Shown piece by piece: positions 23,536 to 35,562 of a stretch of 64,000 nucleotides of DNA. Location: positions 13,501,077-13,565,076 of the forward strand of contig OW386289.2 in NCBI GenBank assembly GCA_936432065.2, read 5' to 3'. The notes beneath the pieces were generated by a model. It was given only the letters and a program-made list of their open reading frames with translations. It made no database searches and was not told the DNA's origin. Each line of letters opens with the position of its first letter. Within the stretch, counting starts at the first letter, position 1. This DNA comes from Rutpela maculata. Taxonomy: Eukaryota > Arthropoda > Insecta > Coleoptera > Cerambycidae. The position numbers were made by a program, and so were the translations under genes.

Positions 23536-25829
23536 TTTGCCAACCTACATTTTTCAAAATTCTCTACATTTCCTCCTGGTGTATATTATTAGATTTTTTT
23601 TGTTTATTTTGTTAATTGTCCTGTGCCGTATAAGAATAACATGTCAATTGTGTTGTGGTAAAGGATGGAGGATTTATATAACTGATAAATCAAATAAAAC
23701 TTGCCATAGGTGGCAAAATTGAGACAAGACCGCGCGCGCGGTAGACCAAAAAAATGCGCTTCATTTTAAAAAAATCGTATCTCCTAAATTATTCAGCGAA
23801 TTAAAAAATTGTTTTAATAAAAAATGTTCGTTGGTCTATTCTACGTATTTCGTCTCAAATAATCACACATCTGTCTGCAATAATAACAAAATTACCTCGA
23901 TGCCGAAAATTACACTACACTTTCGGAGCACATATTGTTTAAACAATTTATAGTGTTGTTTATAATGAAAATAATGTCTCTCTATTACACTCCTATGAAA
24001 CTACAAACATTAAGCTTTCGATTGATATAAGAATTATTAAAAAATCTTTATAAAGAAGCTCGTAAATGCAATGTAAATGAAAGATAATGCAATATTTAAG
24101 TTCCAATTTTTTTTCGAAATTACTACCTTTTTTGCAATTTCGCAATCTTGGCCGACATCGCGCCCTCTGGAATCGAATTCGGCATAAAATTCTGGATAAT
24201 ATCCACATTTTTTAAATTTTATACCCGCGAGTTCAGGGTTCGGCATTTTAGACGCGTCTTTTTGGATGCTAGATTCCTTACTATTAGTTGTACATATGTA
24301 TACATGTATTCCATTAAGCCAAAATAAATGAGAAACTCATAAGGTAGGTTCGTATTACATTTAATTTTGATTTATTTTGTAAGAAATAATAAACATATAT
24401 TTATTTTTTTGACGTAAAATTTTTTATACGTATGTGCGCCACTAGAATTAAACCCAAATTCCGATCATTGGTAGTATTAAAAGTTTTACAAAGCTGTATA
24501 CATGAACATAAGAGTAGTTGCTTAAGTTAGGTTGGTTTACCATTTTCGTGACAAAAATTAAAAAAATTATAAAAAAATTGGAAATGTGCATCATGTTCTC
24601 AAAGCCGCTTTATTCGATGTTATTTTAACAATTTTAACTTTGGATTATCTTCAAATAGCAGAAACAAAATAATAAGCATTGGAGAATAACCAGCCCAAAT
24701 TTCAAAAAGATTTGTTCGATTTGTTTATTTATAAGTGACCTAAACGTAAAAACTAACGTATCTCAGCTCCAAATGCAAGTAGAGCATTATTTTTTTTTCC
24801 AAAAGTTGACTTTATTAATCTACTTTCAATGCTCCTTTACCGTTTTTTATTTCATAAAAAAAACAGAGAGTTACTTGAATTTGTTTATAACTAGAATTTC
24901 GAAAACTATAAACAACTGCAATAAAACGGGTTTAAATTTTGAAAAAAAAAATGTCTTTCTCCGTGATCATAAAGTACTTATAGAATACTACAATTTGAGC
25001 CATCGTACACATTTTTTGGTCTTGATGGCAGGATTTCACAAGGGTGCAAAGTTTTAGGAACAATTGTATATTTGAGCCGTTTTAGTAATCATTTCGATTT
25101 GAAATTTTAAGTGGTGATTGTACTTTATAAACTAAACGCCATTGAATATTATCCATTATTTTTGAAAGAACAGTGATTTGTTTAAAAACGCATTATTTTG
25201 CAACGTTCAATTTTTTTAAAATAATAATAACAATTGGAATGAATTGTAGTTTATGTACTTTTATTGTATAGCTCAAAACGAAAGTTTTTCTTCTTTTTAT
25301 AGCTTTCCATAGGACTTGTAGATTTCGAGATATTCAAAGAAAACCGACGGAAAACACGGTCTAAAAATTTAAATTGTTTAATTAAATAATACGCCGACCT
25401 CGCAGAAAAACTGTAAAACTGAGCTGTGAACTTAAGTTGACCCCCTGAACATGTTAAAACAGAAAAACTGCCCTGACCAGACAATTCGCATTAAAATCCT
25501 AATTTGACTGCACTAATCTGGGAATCGAAGCTGACTACTTAAAATGACGTCATCAATTTTGAAATTAACAAATTCTATCAACTTTTAAATCGCATATATT
25601 TATGTCTGTTTTTTGCTGCAAGCATTTAAGTAGCTTATCATGAAGAACATAATTTAATTTTTTTGAAAAAGAAATGAGACAGACTAAAAAATATTGCGAT
25701 CAAATAAAAAAAGAAAAGAGTGACCGCAACATTCTCCTCTTTTTGCGTAGTATATTTCGAGTGAAGGAAAAGTGCAAAATTGATCCCGTTAAAGAATGCC
25801 AATATATAATAAATATTTAAAAAAAATAA

Positions 25830-26150
25830 AACAATTACTATAACTGATTTTAATAATAGTTGCAACAAAATAATGCTTAAGTAACGAAAATGAATTCACT
25901 GCACTATATGCAATAGAAACCACCTCAATAATTACCAAAAACAGTGAAAAATAAGCAAATTATAAAGGTCCCTTTATAATCAAAATGCTCATTTTTCACT
26001 GATTTTCGTAATTATTGATTTTCAACCCCCTCGTTAGAGGTGGTTTCCTATTGCGCATAGTGCAGTGGGGTTCACGTTCGTTTCTCAAGCATTATTTGGT
26101 TGCAATTATTGTTAAAATCAGAGTTATAATAATTCTTTAATTTTTTAAAA
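25830..26150. repeat. Fold-back MITE (about 320 bp)
   Basis: CACTGCACTATATGCAATAG...AAACCACCTC at about 25899 is inverted at about 26033-26070 (GAGGTGGTTTCC...GCATAGTGCAGTG). Outer flanks also pair (TTGCAACAAAATAATGCTTA versus CAAGCATTATTTGGTTGCAA). Non-coding. Confidence 0.75.
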
Positions 26151-28920
26151 TATTTGTTATACAGACTGTTCCCTAATGACGTGCCTTAATATTTCAGGGT
26201 GTGGTGCCTTAGGTCATTCTATGAAGAAAAGTTTATATGAGCATATGTCCGCAACGGCTTAATTTTTCTTTTTTACTTAGATATTATTTTCAATTTTGGT
26301 ATGTGTTAGTAGGATATAAAACCACACATTTTAGTTAGACAAGTTACGACCCTGCATGGTGTAGCATTTCCATATGCTACTTTTTATGGTAACAGTGTAA
26401 TCTCACATATTCATAAGAATAACGACGTAAATTTAGTGGCATTGATATATTGCAGAAAATAGTGGCATGAAACTACACACATTACATGAAATTGTATTAC
26501 TGGTTGCTGAAATAGAACTCGTGATGGGATTTGTTTATGATGTATAACTTTATTTTTTTTACTATTCCTATACCCAAAAATAATAGCCAAATCATAATCA
26601 TCATGCATAAAAAGATACATCACCTTATAATAAGTGTGCTGTATGAAGATCACCGAATACTATATGTTGTCAAAGAATATTTAAGTATATTTATGTTATC
26701 AGGTGCTGTTAACATTCCATACATCCTAGCACGTCCTGGTTCTGCAAAAACACTAAATACTCTTCACCGCAGTTTAGTACGCCGTATATGATTTAATCTA
26801 GCCACTATTTCTATTCGTAATGCCCTTGGTAAGCCGAGAAGTACCTACAAATTGAAACAAAACAACATCATGATTAGTTGCTGTAAACTAATTAAATCAA
26901 AACGCTTACCTCTTATATAAAGAATTTTCCTGTTCTGCATATTATGTGTTTTTCTTCTGTCCTTATACTTGTGATTATATCTTCGTAAGTTCTTGTATTT
27001 CCATTGGTTTTGTTCTTTCCCATAGTACTGGTGTGTCGTCTTGTTGACATATTTTTGACAGTTCAGGTTTTCAGTAACTCTAACTAAAAATCCCCATCAA
27101 GGATTTCCGGCTTCTTTTAACTTCTAGATCATTAACGACTTGACTCTCGGTTCGTGATAAGGTCCCGTATGATAGTGTTCGTTCACAGTTTTCCTTTTTG
27201 GGATTTGAAAATAATTCATACACCAGTGATCTACACCCGACTCACAAGTTTGTTGAGCTCTCCCAGATGAACTCATTTGTCAAAGTTATTGGTTTTGTGT
27301 CTCCACGTGCACTCAAAGTTGCACCACGTGTAAGTAAACCTTTTTCTCTCTGTTTCATAATAATCAATATTTTTTCTTTCCTTAATTGCAGTTCTGTGAC
27401 GATTGATATAATCGTGATTTAGTTGTCTTGCCCTTTCGTCCGTAGAACACCCTTCTAACGAAGGTGAGTTAGGTTACTTTAATTTTTTTTTTGTTAAGGT
27501 ATTGTTAGATATTTAGTATTTGTTTTATTCCAGGGTTTTTAGGTCTACCTATAAAGTTAGGTCTATACATATTGAGATCTTTGGGGAAATAATCTGGGTT
27601 TTACATTTTCTTTACGATTTTTTTTTTCATGGTTTTGGTACCCTGACGATGCTGGAGTGTCCAAAATAATTTGGAGTACGCTTAGAGCTCCGTATCCATT
27701 TAGTTCTCATCCTACGCTGGACAACGAAATTTTGCACCCTTTGCATGTGACGTCATCAGATTGCCACCATCTTGTCCAGTGTCTTTTGCCCTATTTGGAG
27801 CACCATTGTCATCACCACAGCTGTAATTACCACCGAATCTAACATCCCGATTCTAGGATCTGCACAACGTACAGGCCAGATTTTTTTTTTTAATTTATTT
27901 TCCTATTTATATCACCATTTATTATTTAAACATATTTCTTTAATATTTTGCGCACACTGTAAAACATTTACGTAATATTAATTACATCACCACCTATGTA
28001 AAGCAACAGCGTAGTATACTATGGCGGTGCGCTTATTATTCACACCTTATACGACATTATTTAAATATTAAGTGTGAAGCAGTGTAATATCATATCAATT
28101 TTTTTTTAATCATTTTCTTACCATATGTTGTGCCATCTTTATCCTTAGTAGAGCCCTTAAGGCTAATTATTTTTAAGAGTAATCAGTATATAAAACATAT
28201 ATGCATATACTGTATATTTATTTTAACTATCAATTTTTTTTGTAATTATCAATTGCTTAAACAATAAATATTTATATTATCTAATATACTTGTTGTGTCT
28301 TTATGCTCATTTATCCATATTTTCTCGCAGTCTAATTTTTGTGTGATCTGGATTATCTTCCACAATTTTTTTTGTATGTTTTGTGTTCCGTAACTCCGCG
28401 AGACATAAGCCTAATATAATATATATTTTTTTAAGTTACGTGGCGCCCTACCTTCTAACTTTTCTAAGCATTGCATAAGATACTTCCTCACCTACGATGC
28501 TCTACCGGCGAAAAGCTGCCGTCCGCACGTGAGGGTTCCCTAAATTAAACAAAAAGTCACAACTCTTGTGAAAAATTCGATTTAACAATTATTTGTACAA
28601 GGGGACCCTGCAATACATGTCCTCTGATATTTTTTACCAAAAAGTGGTACGCCATTGACATTTTTCCATGTGGATATTTTTTCTGATTAGCCTGGTCAAT
28701 TTTACATGCAAACGGTCTCTTGCGTTTTTCTCGTCAGACACACAAGTTCTTGATTAAAACAATTAAGTTCAAATTGCTTCATTGAGCAGTATTGACTAAT
28801 AATTGTTGAACACTTACTTAAATCTAGTTATCCTGGAATAAATGACGTTTTTACAAATATCATTTTACTGAAATCGATCGACAATGTCTACATTTTCACA
28901 CAATATACTATTTTCTACTT
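26151..28920. other. No gene recognised
   Basis: Only short frames that match nothing I know. The segment 27170-27480 and the pyrimidine-rich runs near 27340 might include exon-like pieces, but no coherent protein appears. A GTGGCGCCCTACC string at 28440 was considered as a retroelement primer site and not accepted. Confidence 0.4.
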
Positions 28921-29650
28921 CCCTTATGTAAATTTGCTGTTTTCTGTACAGTCTGTGGAATGGATAAGTAGGCAATTGCAGTTAACTGAACGGATATATT
29001 TCATAGCAGTTCTGGGATGGATATGAAATGAAACCAACCAATCACAGTTCGTGTATTAAGTACATAGACAACTATTTGTTTTAAAATCAAATTAGTGCGT
29101 AAGCTGTCAAAGTAACTATCAGTGTGTATTTGTGTAATATATTAATGTTTAATAAATTTTGTAGTTCTTTTAAGCTGGTCGTAGAAAAAGTATACTGTAT
29201 AACTCAAGTGGATTATCCATATCGCACTCAAAAGATTTGAAGCACTCTGCCTACGGCGTCGTGCTCAAACTTCTTTTTTCTACTCCCTTATGTAAATTTG
29301 CTGTTTTCTGTACAGTCTGTAGAATGGATAAGTAGGCAATTCCAGTTAACTGAACGGATATATTTCATATCAGTTCTAGGATGGATATGAAATGAAACCG
29401 ACCAATCACAGTTCGTGTATTAAGTACATAGACAACTATCCGTTTTAAAACTCAAATTAGTGCGTAAGCCGTCAAAGTAACTGTCAGTGTTTACTGTTAG
29501 TGTGTATTTGTGTAATATATTAATGTTTAATAAATTTTGTAGTTTTTTTTTAAGCTGGTCGTAGAGAAAGTATACTGTACAACTCGAGTGGATTATCCAT
29601 ATCGCACTCAAAAGATTTGGAGCATTCCGCCTACGGCGCGCGTCGTACTC
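28921..29650. repeat. Tandem duplication of about 364 bp
   Basis: Copy 1 starts CCCTTATGTAAATTTGCTG at 28921, copy 2 at 29285. Both run through AGTAGGCAATT(G/C)CAGTTAAC, ACAGTTCGTGTATTAAGTAC and GTGGATTATCCATATCGCAC with few differences, so the duplication is fairly recent. It is followed by a 47-bp near-duplication (CACTCTTCTTGCACAAAC / CACTCTTGTTGCACAAAC) at 29670-29740. Confidence 0.85.
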
Positions 29651-29740
29651 AAACTTCTTTATCGTTCGATATGGATATCCACTCTTCTTGCACAAACTAC
29701 TATATCGTGCGATATCATATCCACTCTTGTTGCACAAACT

Positions 29741-29767
29741 ACTATTCCCGGCCTAGGCCGGGAATAG
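29741..29767. repeat. Perfect 26-bp palindrome
   Basis: CTATTCCCGGCCTAGGCCGG continues as GAATAG; the two halves are exact inverted copies. It sits just after the 364-bp duplication and directly before a 60-bp tandem duplication (TAGAGCTAAGATTGGGG at 29769 and 29829). Confidence 0.9.
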
Positions 29768-29959
29768 TTTAGAGCTAAGATTGGGGGATTTTAGTTATAG
29801 GTTTTGTTTAGGTTGGTGAATTTGCTGTTAGAGCTAAGATTGGGGAATTTAAGTTATAGGTTTTGTTTAGGTTAGGTGAATTAGATGCCACGCAGACTGT
29901 TGTTGGAGTGGTTTGAGCAGCTTTAGACATAGCAGAATAGCTATGGCCACACCCAATCG

Positions 29960-30230
29960 TAAGCTAGGCAAACACTGTCTCCAAATGTCGAGGAGTAATC
30001 TGCGCATTTATGTAGGATTACTAACCGGACATTGTAGACTAAACAAACACCTCCATACACTAGGATGACGAGACTGTCGAGCATGTGCTCTGTCACTGAC
30101 CTGCTCTCTCAACGAAAAGAGGATCCATACTGGTTGACTTCTGGCCCAGTATGGCCAGCATAGGTGGCATCTCACCTGGCCTTCTCCTCAAATACATCAC
30201 AAGTGTTGGTTGGCTTGAGAAATGAGGGGC
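29960..30230 (+). pseudogene. LINE C-terminal fragment (RNase H end region)
   Basis: Plus-strand codons read NLRIYVGLLTGHCRLNKHLH, then after a slip at about 30064 DETVEHVLCH, PALSTKRGS and GISPGLLLKYITSVGWL. This matches the segment after the RNase H domain in R1/Jockey/I-type LINEs (GLLTGHCxLNxHLxxLG ... EHVLCECPAL). Stops and frame slips show decay. It belongs to a different LINE family from the two large minus-strand copies. Confidence 0.75.
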
Positions 30231-30310
30231 TTGGTGGACATGCCACCACTTACGGGGGCTGCACAATTTGCCCGCCTATGAGGTCTGAGTGCACGTGAGC
30301 GCAATCTCAC

Positions 30311-30590
30311 CTCCGCCAAACAATCCAGATCCGGAGGAAGAAGAAGAAGGAGAAGATGACGAAGAAAGTACAACTGTAGATATAGAATTTGAGAGTATTT
30401 AATCACAACTTTATTTTTTTGAAATCAATATTAAAGTATTATTGTTTCATAATTGACCATAACACCATTTTCTTTCAGTTGATATAAATCTATTATTTAA
30501 TCAAATCAAATTGTGGATTATACGTACTGAGGATACCACGTAAAAAAATGCGCCAAGCACTTTACCTCGGAGGTGGTCCGGAAAGGAGTA
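30311..30590 (+). other. Acidic peptide tail and conserved 3' motif (copy 2 of 3)
   Basis: From about 30311 a frame reads NNPDPEEEEEGEDDEESTTV and ends IEFESI-stop at about 30401. The motif GGATACCACGTAAAAAAATG and CTCGGAGGTGGTCCGGAAAG follow at 30532-30583, as at 4109-4150. The spacing between tail and motif is larger here (about 130 bp). Confidence 0.45.
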
Positions 30591-31237
30591 CATATTATGA
30601 AAATTATGAGTTTTGCATTTTTTTAAATCACGATAACTCACGAACAATCATTCATATGAAAAAAAAATGTACAAATATAGTTTTTGTAGAGAATCGCAAG
30701 CTCTATAAATTTTATATAAACTATTTTTACGAAAAAACGTTTCAGAGATATACTTCAAAAACAGTTTTTTGTACCTTTGACCTTGAATAAAATTTTCAGC
30801 AGCACGGGTTGGATCAATGGGGACTTTCGATATTTCATTTAAGATTTTGATTTAAAGGGCTGTAGAAATTTTCAACTCCGTTGAATGTCTATTCTGATCG
30901 GACTACGAAGACCATGAAATGAATGTGCCTATGGGGTTTACATAGCCTTTGTGATCTAATCGACTTTGGAACTATGAAAGTAGCTGTCAGCTATAAGCGT
31001 CATCTTTATGTAAATGCTAATTCAAAATGTCTCCTCTTGCTACAGTTTCAATACTCGTATTAACCGTAAGTGGACCCTTTTTAATCGGTATGATTTCAGT
31101 TTATATTTATTATACGTATTACTACGTAGAGGATGAAAGAGTTCCAGTGACAACTCATATTGCTTTAATGACACGACCAATTCCAACACCACCATCACTA
31201 ACAATGTGCAATGCAGATGCAAGAATGTATGCATCTA

Positions 31238-33429
31238 CAATGTGTCCCACTTTTCATGGAGCCACCCTCATATCTCGCTCACCTGATATCCGAATATTTT
31301 GAAATTGGTGGTGAATGTATACCTATAAAGTGAGCCTTTAAACGTAACCACATTCGACTGAAATCAGAGGCGTTCGATTCTATGATGGAAAAAGGGGGTC
31401 GATTTTTGAAAAAAAAGTATTAGCGATTTTTTTAAAGAAAAATTAGTAAGATATTCTTAATCAGCACCTTTAGAAACCCTTTTGTACAAAATTACATCGT
31501 TGTGGGTTTGAGATATGAGCCGTCAAAAAAAAAATTTTTCAACTTAAAATAATTTGTATCTGTAAAATGGATTCTCATATGAAAAAAAGGTATTCTTTAT
31601 TTTTTGTTCAGAATAATGTATTGCACTAGTATGAAATGATTCTATAACAAAATTACTATTTATTTAATAAGACAAAAATTCTAATTTGTACATACCTACC
31701 ATGTTTCTGACAAATAATCTTCAATAAAGACCTAAGTAAGCCATGAAAACAAAAGTTATTGCAAGTGTCAATGTATTATTGAACGTCAATAAGTTAATAC
31801 GTTAAAAATTTAATGAATGCTGGTTTAATGTTACATGATAAGTGAACTGAATTTTTTTTATGATAATGGCTCGGCGTTTAACAATGCAAGAATTGGTTCG
31901 TTTAGTCGGAGATAATGCCAGATCATATAGAAAAGCTGCTGATGAATTTAATTTACGGCAACCTGGCCATCAGAATCCCATTCGCCATAAATTGGTAGCA
32001 ACCATCAATAAAAATTTTGACAATACAGGAAATGTATGTAAGTTAAGACCAATGAATTATAATTTACAAAATCGGCAAAATCAAAACGAGGAACGCATTT
32101 TACAATATTTTAGAGAACATCCAAGATATAATATAAGGCAAGTAGCATTAAATCTAAATATTAGTAAGAACATCGTTTGGCGTTGCTTGAAAAAACATAG
32201 AAAAAGAGCATTCAAGCCAAAATTTCTACATACCCTAGAAGAAGGTGATACTGACAGAAGATTGAATTTCTGTTTTTGGGCCCAGGGTGAATTTTTAAAC
32301 AATGTAAATTTTCTGAAAAACGTCATATTTACTGATGAAGCAACATTCACTACCAATGGAGTAGTATGCTCTCAGAATTGCCGTTTTTGGGCTGACGAAA
32401 ATCCCCACTGGTTTATCAGTACTAAAAGGCAATACGTGTCAAAAGTTAACGTTTGGTGTGGTTTATGGAAAGACCAGATTATTGGGCCTTTTTTCATTCC
32501 GAGATTGAATGGAGAAGCGTATTTAAATTTGTTGCAAAGAGAAATTCAACCCTTTCTCAATAATCTGCCTCAAGATGTCAGAAGGGACTTGTATTATCAA
32601 CTTGATGGTGCCCCGGCTCATAACGTTGCAAGGGGTTGGCTAGAAGATAATTTTCCAGGATAGGTTTAAGAAGTCAAGTGCATGAGTTTCCCCCGAGGTC
32701 TCCGGACCTAACACCACTTGATTTCTATTTGTGGGGTCGTCTAAAAAATATAGTGTATAAGGACAGACCACGTAGCCAAGATGAGTTAATGATCAAAATT
32801 AGACAGGCATGTGTTGAAATCACTCCAGCCGAGATTAGGAAAGTTGTACTCCATGTAAGAAAACGAATTGAGTAATGTATTCGGAATGATGGTGGTTACA
32901 TAGAAACGTAAAGATTATATAATAAAATTATTTGTGTAGATTATTTGTTAGAAACATGGTAGGTATGTACAAATTAGAATTTTTGCCTTATTAAATAAAT
33001 AGTAATTTTGTTATATAATCATTTCATACTAGTACAATATATTATTCTGAACAAAAAATAAAGAATACATTTTTTTCATATGAGAATCCGTTTTACAGAT
33101 ACAAATTATTTTAAGTTGAAATTTTTTTTTTTTGACGGCTCATATCTCAAACACCTTTGAACCCACAACGATGTAATTTTGTACAAAGGGGTTTCTAAAG
33201 GTGCTGATTAAGAATATCTTACTAATTTTTCTCTAAAAAAATCGCTAATACTTTTTTCAAAAATGACCTCCTTTTTCCATCATAGAATCGAACGCCTCTG
33301 ACTTCAGTCGAATGTGGTTACGTTTAAAGACTCACTTTATAGGTATATATTCACCACCAAAATTTCAAAATATTCGGATATCAGGTAAGCGAGATATGAG
33401 GATGGCTCCATGAAAAGTGGGACACATTG
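31238..33429 (+). mobile_element. Mariner-type transposon 1, TIRs about 490 bp, TA duplicated
   Basis: The ends are CAATGTGTCCCACTTTTCAT on the left and ...AAAAGTGGGACACATTG on the right, flanked by TA at 31236-31237 and 33430-33431. The arms match inverted for about 490 bp (31238 to about 31730; about 32938-33429). Markers are TACCATGTTTCTGACAAATA inside and CATATCTCGC outside. The unit is 2,192 bp with one transposase gene. High arm similarity suggests a fairly young copy. Confidence 0.93.
31860..32875 (+). pseudogene. Tc1/mariner-superfamily transposase (mariner 1), one frameshift
   Basis: This enzyme would cut and join transposon ends. An N-terminal helix-turn-helix region (about residues 1-60 and QVALNLNISKNIVWRCL at about 95-115) is followed by the DDE catalytic core: FTDEATF (first Asp), QLDGAPAH (second Asp) and SPDLTPLDFYLWGRLK (third Asp). 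The first frame stops at 32663. The remaining part (IGLRSQVHEF on to the stop at 32875) is in the next frame, so about one base was lost near 32658. About 39-40 residues separate Asp 2 and Asp 3, near DD39D-DD41D mariner groups and longer than classical DD34D mariner. Length, about 338 residues, is normal. No other defect is seen. Confidence 0.92.
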
Positions 33430-34075
33430 TATATCCAGACTATACCACGATTATGATGATGATGCTAAACAGTCATTCGACTATATCGTTTGCACTGGAA
33501 TGATTCTTTCTCCAAGGTATATGATAGCAGCTAGAGAATGCATCGATAGCCGCGAATCAGAAAGCCTCTATAGCGTAGGTAGTGGTTCTGAGTATTGGTC
33601 AAAAAGCAAAAACGTGCATAGCATTGACAAAACATATTATAATATAAATGAGCAGATTGTTGTAGTAGCTGTTACGCCACCTTTTCCACAATGTACCATC
33701 GACAACATTATATCCATAATAGCTGACGAAAAGCAGTTTTGCAGGAACAGACCTTATAGATATGTTATAAGGGGTTGGAGGGAATCAAACCCAAACGCTT
33801 TTGCCCGAATAGAGCTGAAAGCATTTAAAGAACCCATGCCAGTATGTTACGATATAACTGGAGGTATTATTTATCTTGATGACGAATTTGGATTGGACAA
33901 AAACTTAAGACATATAGTGGGCTTGCAAGGTCCAAACTGTTGGACTAAAGCTTCTGAGGAGGAGGAAACACCAGACTATACTTTAGTGGTACCAGAGTAC
34001 GTCTCTTTAGCGCAAATTGTAAGAGACCTGAACACATCTTTTGCAGACGGACGATTTCGCCTATTTATTGAATGA

Positions 34076-34679
34076 ACCATATTAACTATGCTGTCATAAT
34101 GGACCTTTACAGTGACAAGTAGCGTATTTGAAAATATATAGTTTTTGTTTTTAATATATTTTGATAAACACATAAGAGTTTTAAACCATGCACCAGGGAG
34201 GCCCATCTATATAGGTGGAACTTTTTTTTTATTTTTGCGGGCCACACCATGAAAATGTTCCATCATACTAAGGATAATAGTCGAATAAAACTAAATTTTT
34301 TTCAAAGATTGTTTGGAGGGGGGGGGGCAATTTTTTTTATGGAAATGCAATTTGTATGTTGTCAGGATTCTACAGTAAAGTTTTGTCCAATTTTGGAGTG
34401 GAGCGTTTTTTGGAAATTAAGTTTTAATTTTGAACAATGTGTTTTTGTCTCGTTTTTCTTTAATATGTCAGGTTCTGTTCATCGGATCAGACCAAAAAAG
34501 AAATCAAAGTGTTTTTAAATAAATTAAGAATAAAACTGCATGGGTCTATATCCGACCTGCCGTTGTTGTAAAAAGTAAAATCCATGAAAATTTATAATTT
34601 TACGTAAACCGAAATTACTAAAAAAATTATTAATCTGTTTTAATGAAACTTGGTGAAGTTCTCCTGCAGGCGTAATATT
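34076..34679. other. Non-coding downstream of the protease homologue
   Basis: AT-rich; no clear polyadenylation signal beyond weak AATATA/TTAATATA strings at about 34130-34160. A G13-type run lies at about 34318. No gene seen. Confidence 0.4.
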
Positions 34680-35562
34680 ATGGAATATTACAAATAAAAA
34701 TATTTATTATTTTACTTAAAAAGCGAGATTTTTTAAAAAATTTTAAAGCTTCATAAAAAACAGCCATTTGGTCAAACTAAGAATTTTTTTTTCTAAAATT
34801 TTAGCTTTTTGAACGAGCTCTGTAATGGCGATAAAAAATATTTTTTATATATTGTTTTAAAGTTTCATTTCATGCATTTTTGCAAAAGGTATTTTTTTTT
34901 TTCGAAAAAAATGTATCCTGCCAAATACTTTTATCATCTGTGAAAAGAGCTTTCAAAAACAACCAATTAATAAAATTAAATCCTTCTACATTAATCGGAA
35001 GCTGATATATCCTATCTTTCACGTTTCGTGCATTTATTTCTGTACTTATATATATTTTTTGAGCTGAAATTGGCACTGCTTATTTTCTAATGAGTGAGAA
35101 CTTTAATGAATTAATAAAATAAATTTTAATCACTAATATGTCTACAATTACGCAGGTATACGCGCGCTCATTCATCAAAACCGCGACTGCCACGACAAGA
35201 ATATTTCCCCCACCAAGGCTTCGAAATTCTAGGAAAACGTGCGGAGATCGTGATACAAAGAATAGAAGGTATGCTAGATAGTGCGCCAAATTCAGTCCAG
35301 TTGGCGCAAGACGTCACGCGGTGATAGCGGGATTTTAAATTACATAGGATTTTTCTCATGATACAAAGAATTTGTATCATGGATTTGTCTGAACTCATTG
35401 GAATTTTGAATAAATAGGGATTCTTAGTGTTCTTTATAAATGAGCTTTATCTCCGCATAAATACGTTTTAAACATATTGTCACTTTTACATGATGCCAAT
35501 ACACAACGCATTTTTATAACTGAAGGTTATTGCAAGAACACTAAAATAAGTAAAATAATCCA

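Larger units (their letters stand above)
21654..24231. mobile_element. Element I: long-TIR DNA element carrying a CXC-type gene remnant
   Basis: The left arm (21654 to about 22130) and the right arm (about 23750-24231) are inverted copies of about 480 bp and about 90% identity by eye. Markers are GCCGAATTCGATTCC (about 21707; inverted at about 24172), GGTCTATTCTACGTATTTCG (inverted at about 22050) and ATTATTCAGCGAATTAAA. The unit, about 2.6 kb long, encloses one gene remnant and a scrap of another repeat (23068-23530). Terminal bases and target duplication are not certain: similarity begins at TGAACTCGC. Confidence 0.75.
18772..25525. mobile_element. Large inverted-repeat structure (arms about 0.93 kb)
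   Basis: The left arm 18772-19700 starts TAGTGGAGTCAAATTAGGA. The right arm, about 24590-25525, ends TCCTAATTTGACTGCACTA. Shared blocks in opposite orientation include GAGGTCGGCGTATT, GTATCTCAGCTCC (versus GGAGCTGAGATAC) and TAAACAAATTCAAATAACTC. The end sequence resembles starts at 23068 and 60927 (AGTCCACTCAAATTAGGA type) and, more loosely, the termini of the 56.0-kb element. Inside lie a SINE-like repeat, a second inverted pair (21654/24231) and a broken CXC-type gene. No clear target-site duplication was found. Confidence 0.7.
31027..34075 (+). pseudogene. Membrane-anchored serine protease homologue, interrupted by a mariner
   Basis: The coding sequence is 31027-31237 plus 33432-34075. 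Removing the transposon and one TA copy joins TCT|ATA in frame and gives one uninterrupted 284-codon frame with no intron. Residues about 8-30 are a hydrophobic anchor (ILVLTVSGPFLIGMISVY). The trypsin-fold blocks follow: CTGMILSPRYMIAARECI (the usual AAHC His is Arg, about residue 105), NEQIVVVAVTPPF in place of DIALL, RYVIRGW, and CYDITGGIIYL where GDSGG is expected (Ser is Thr, about residue 213). All three catalytic positions therefore appear changed, so a non-catalytic homologue is likely even when intact. This is the only host-like gene in the window. In this haplotype the product would be cut after residue 70. Confidence 0.8.

Noticed and set aside
28437..28455. GTGGCGCCCTACC as an LTR-retroelement primer-binding site
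   Set aside because: Only about eight bases fit, and no flanking LTR pair or gag/pol coding is seen.
30985..31026. TATAAG at 30992 as TATA box of the protease homologue
   Set aside because: Would place transcription start within a few bases of the ATG; no initiator seen.
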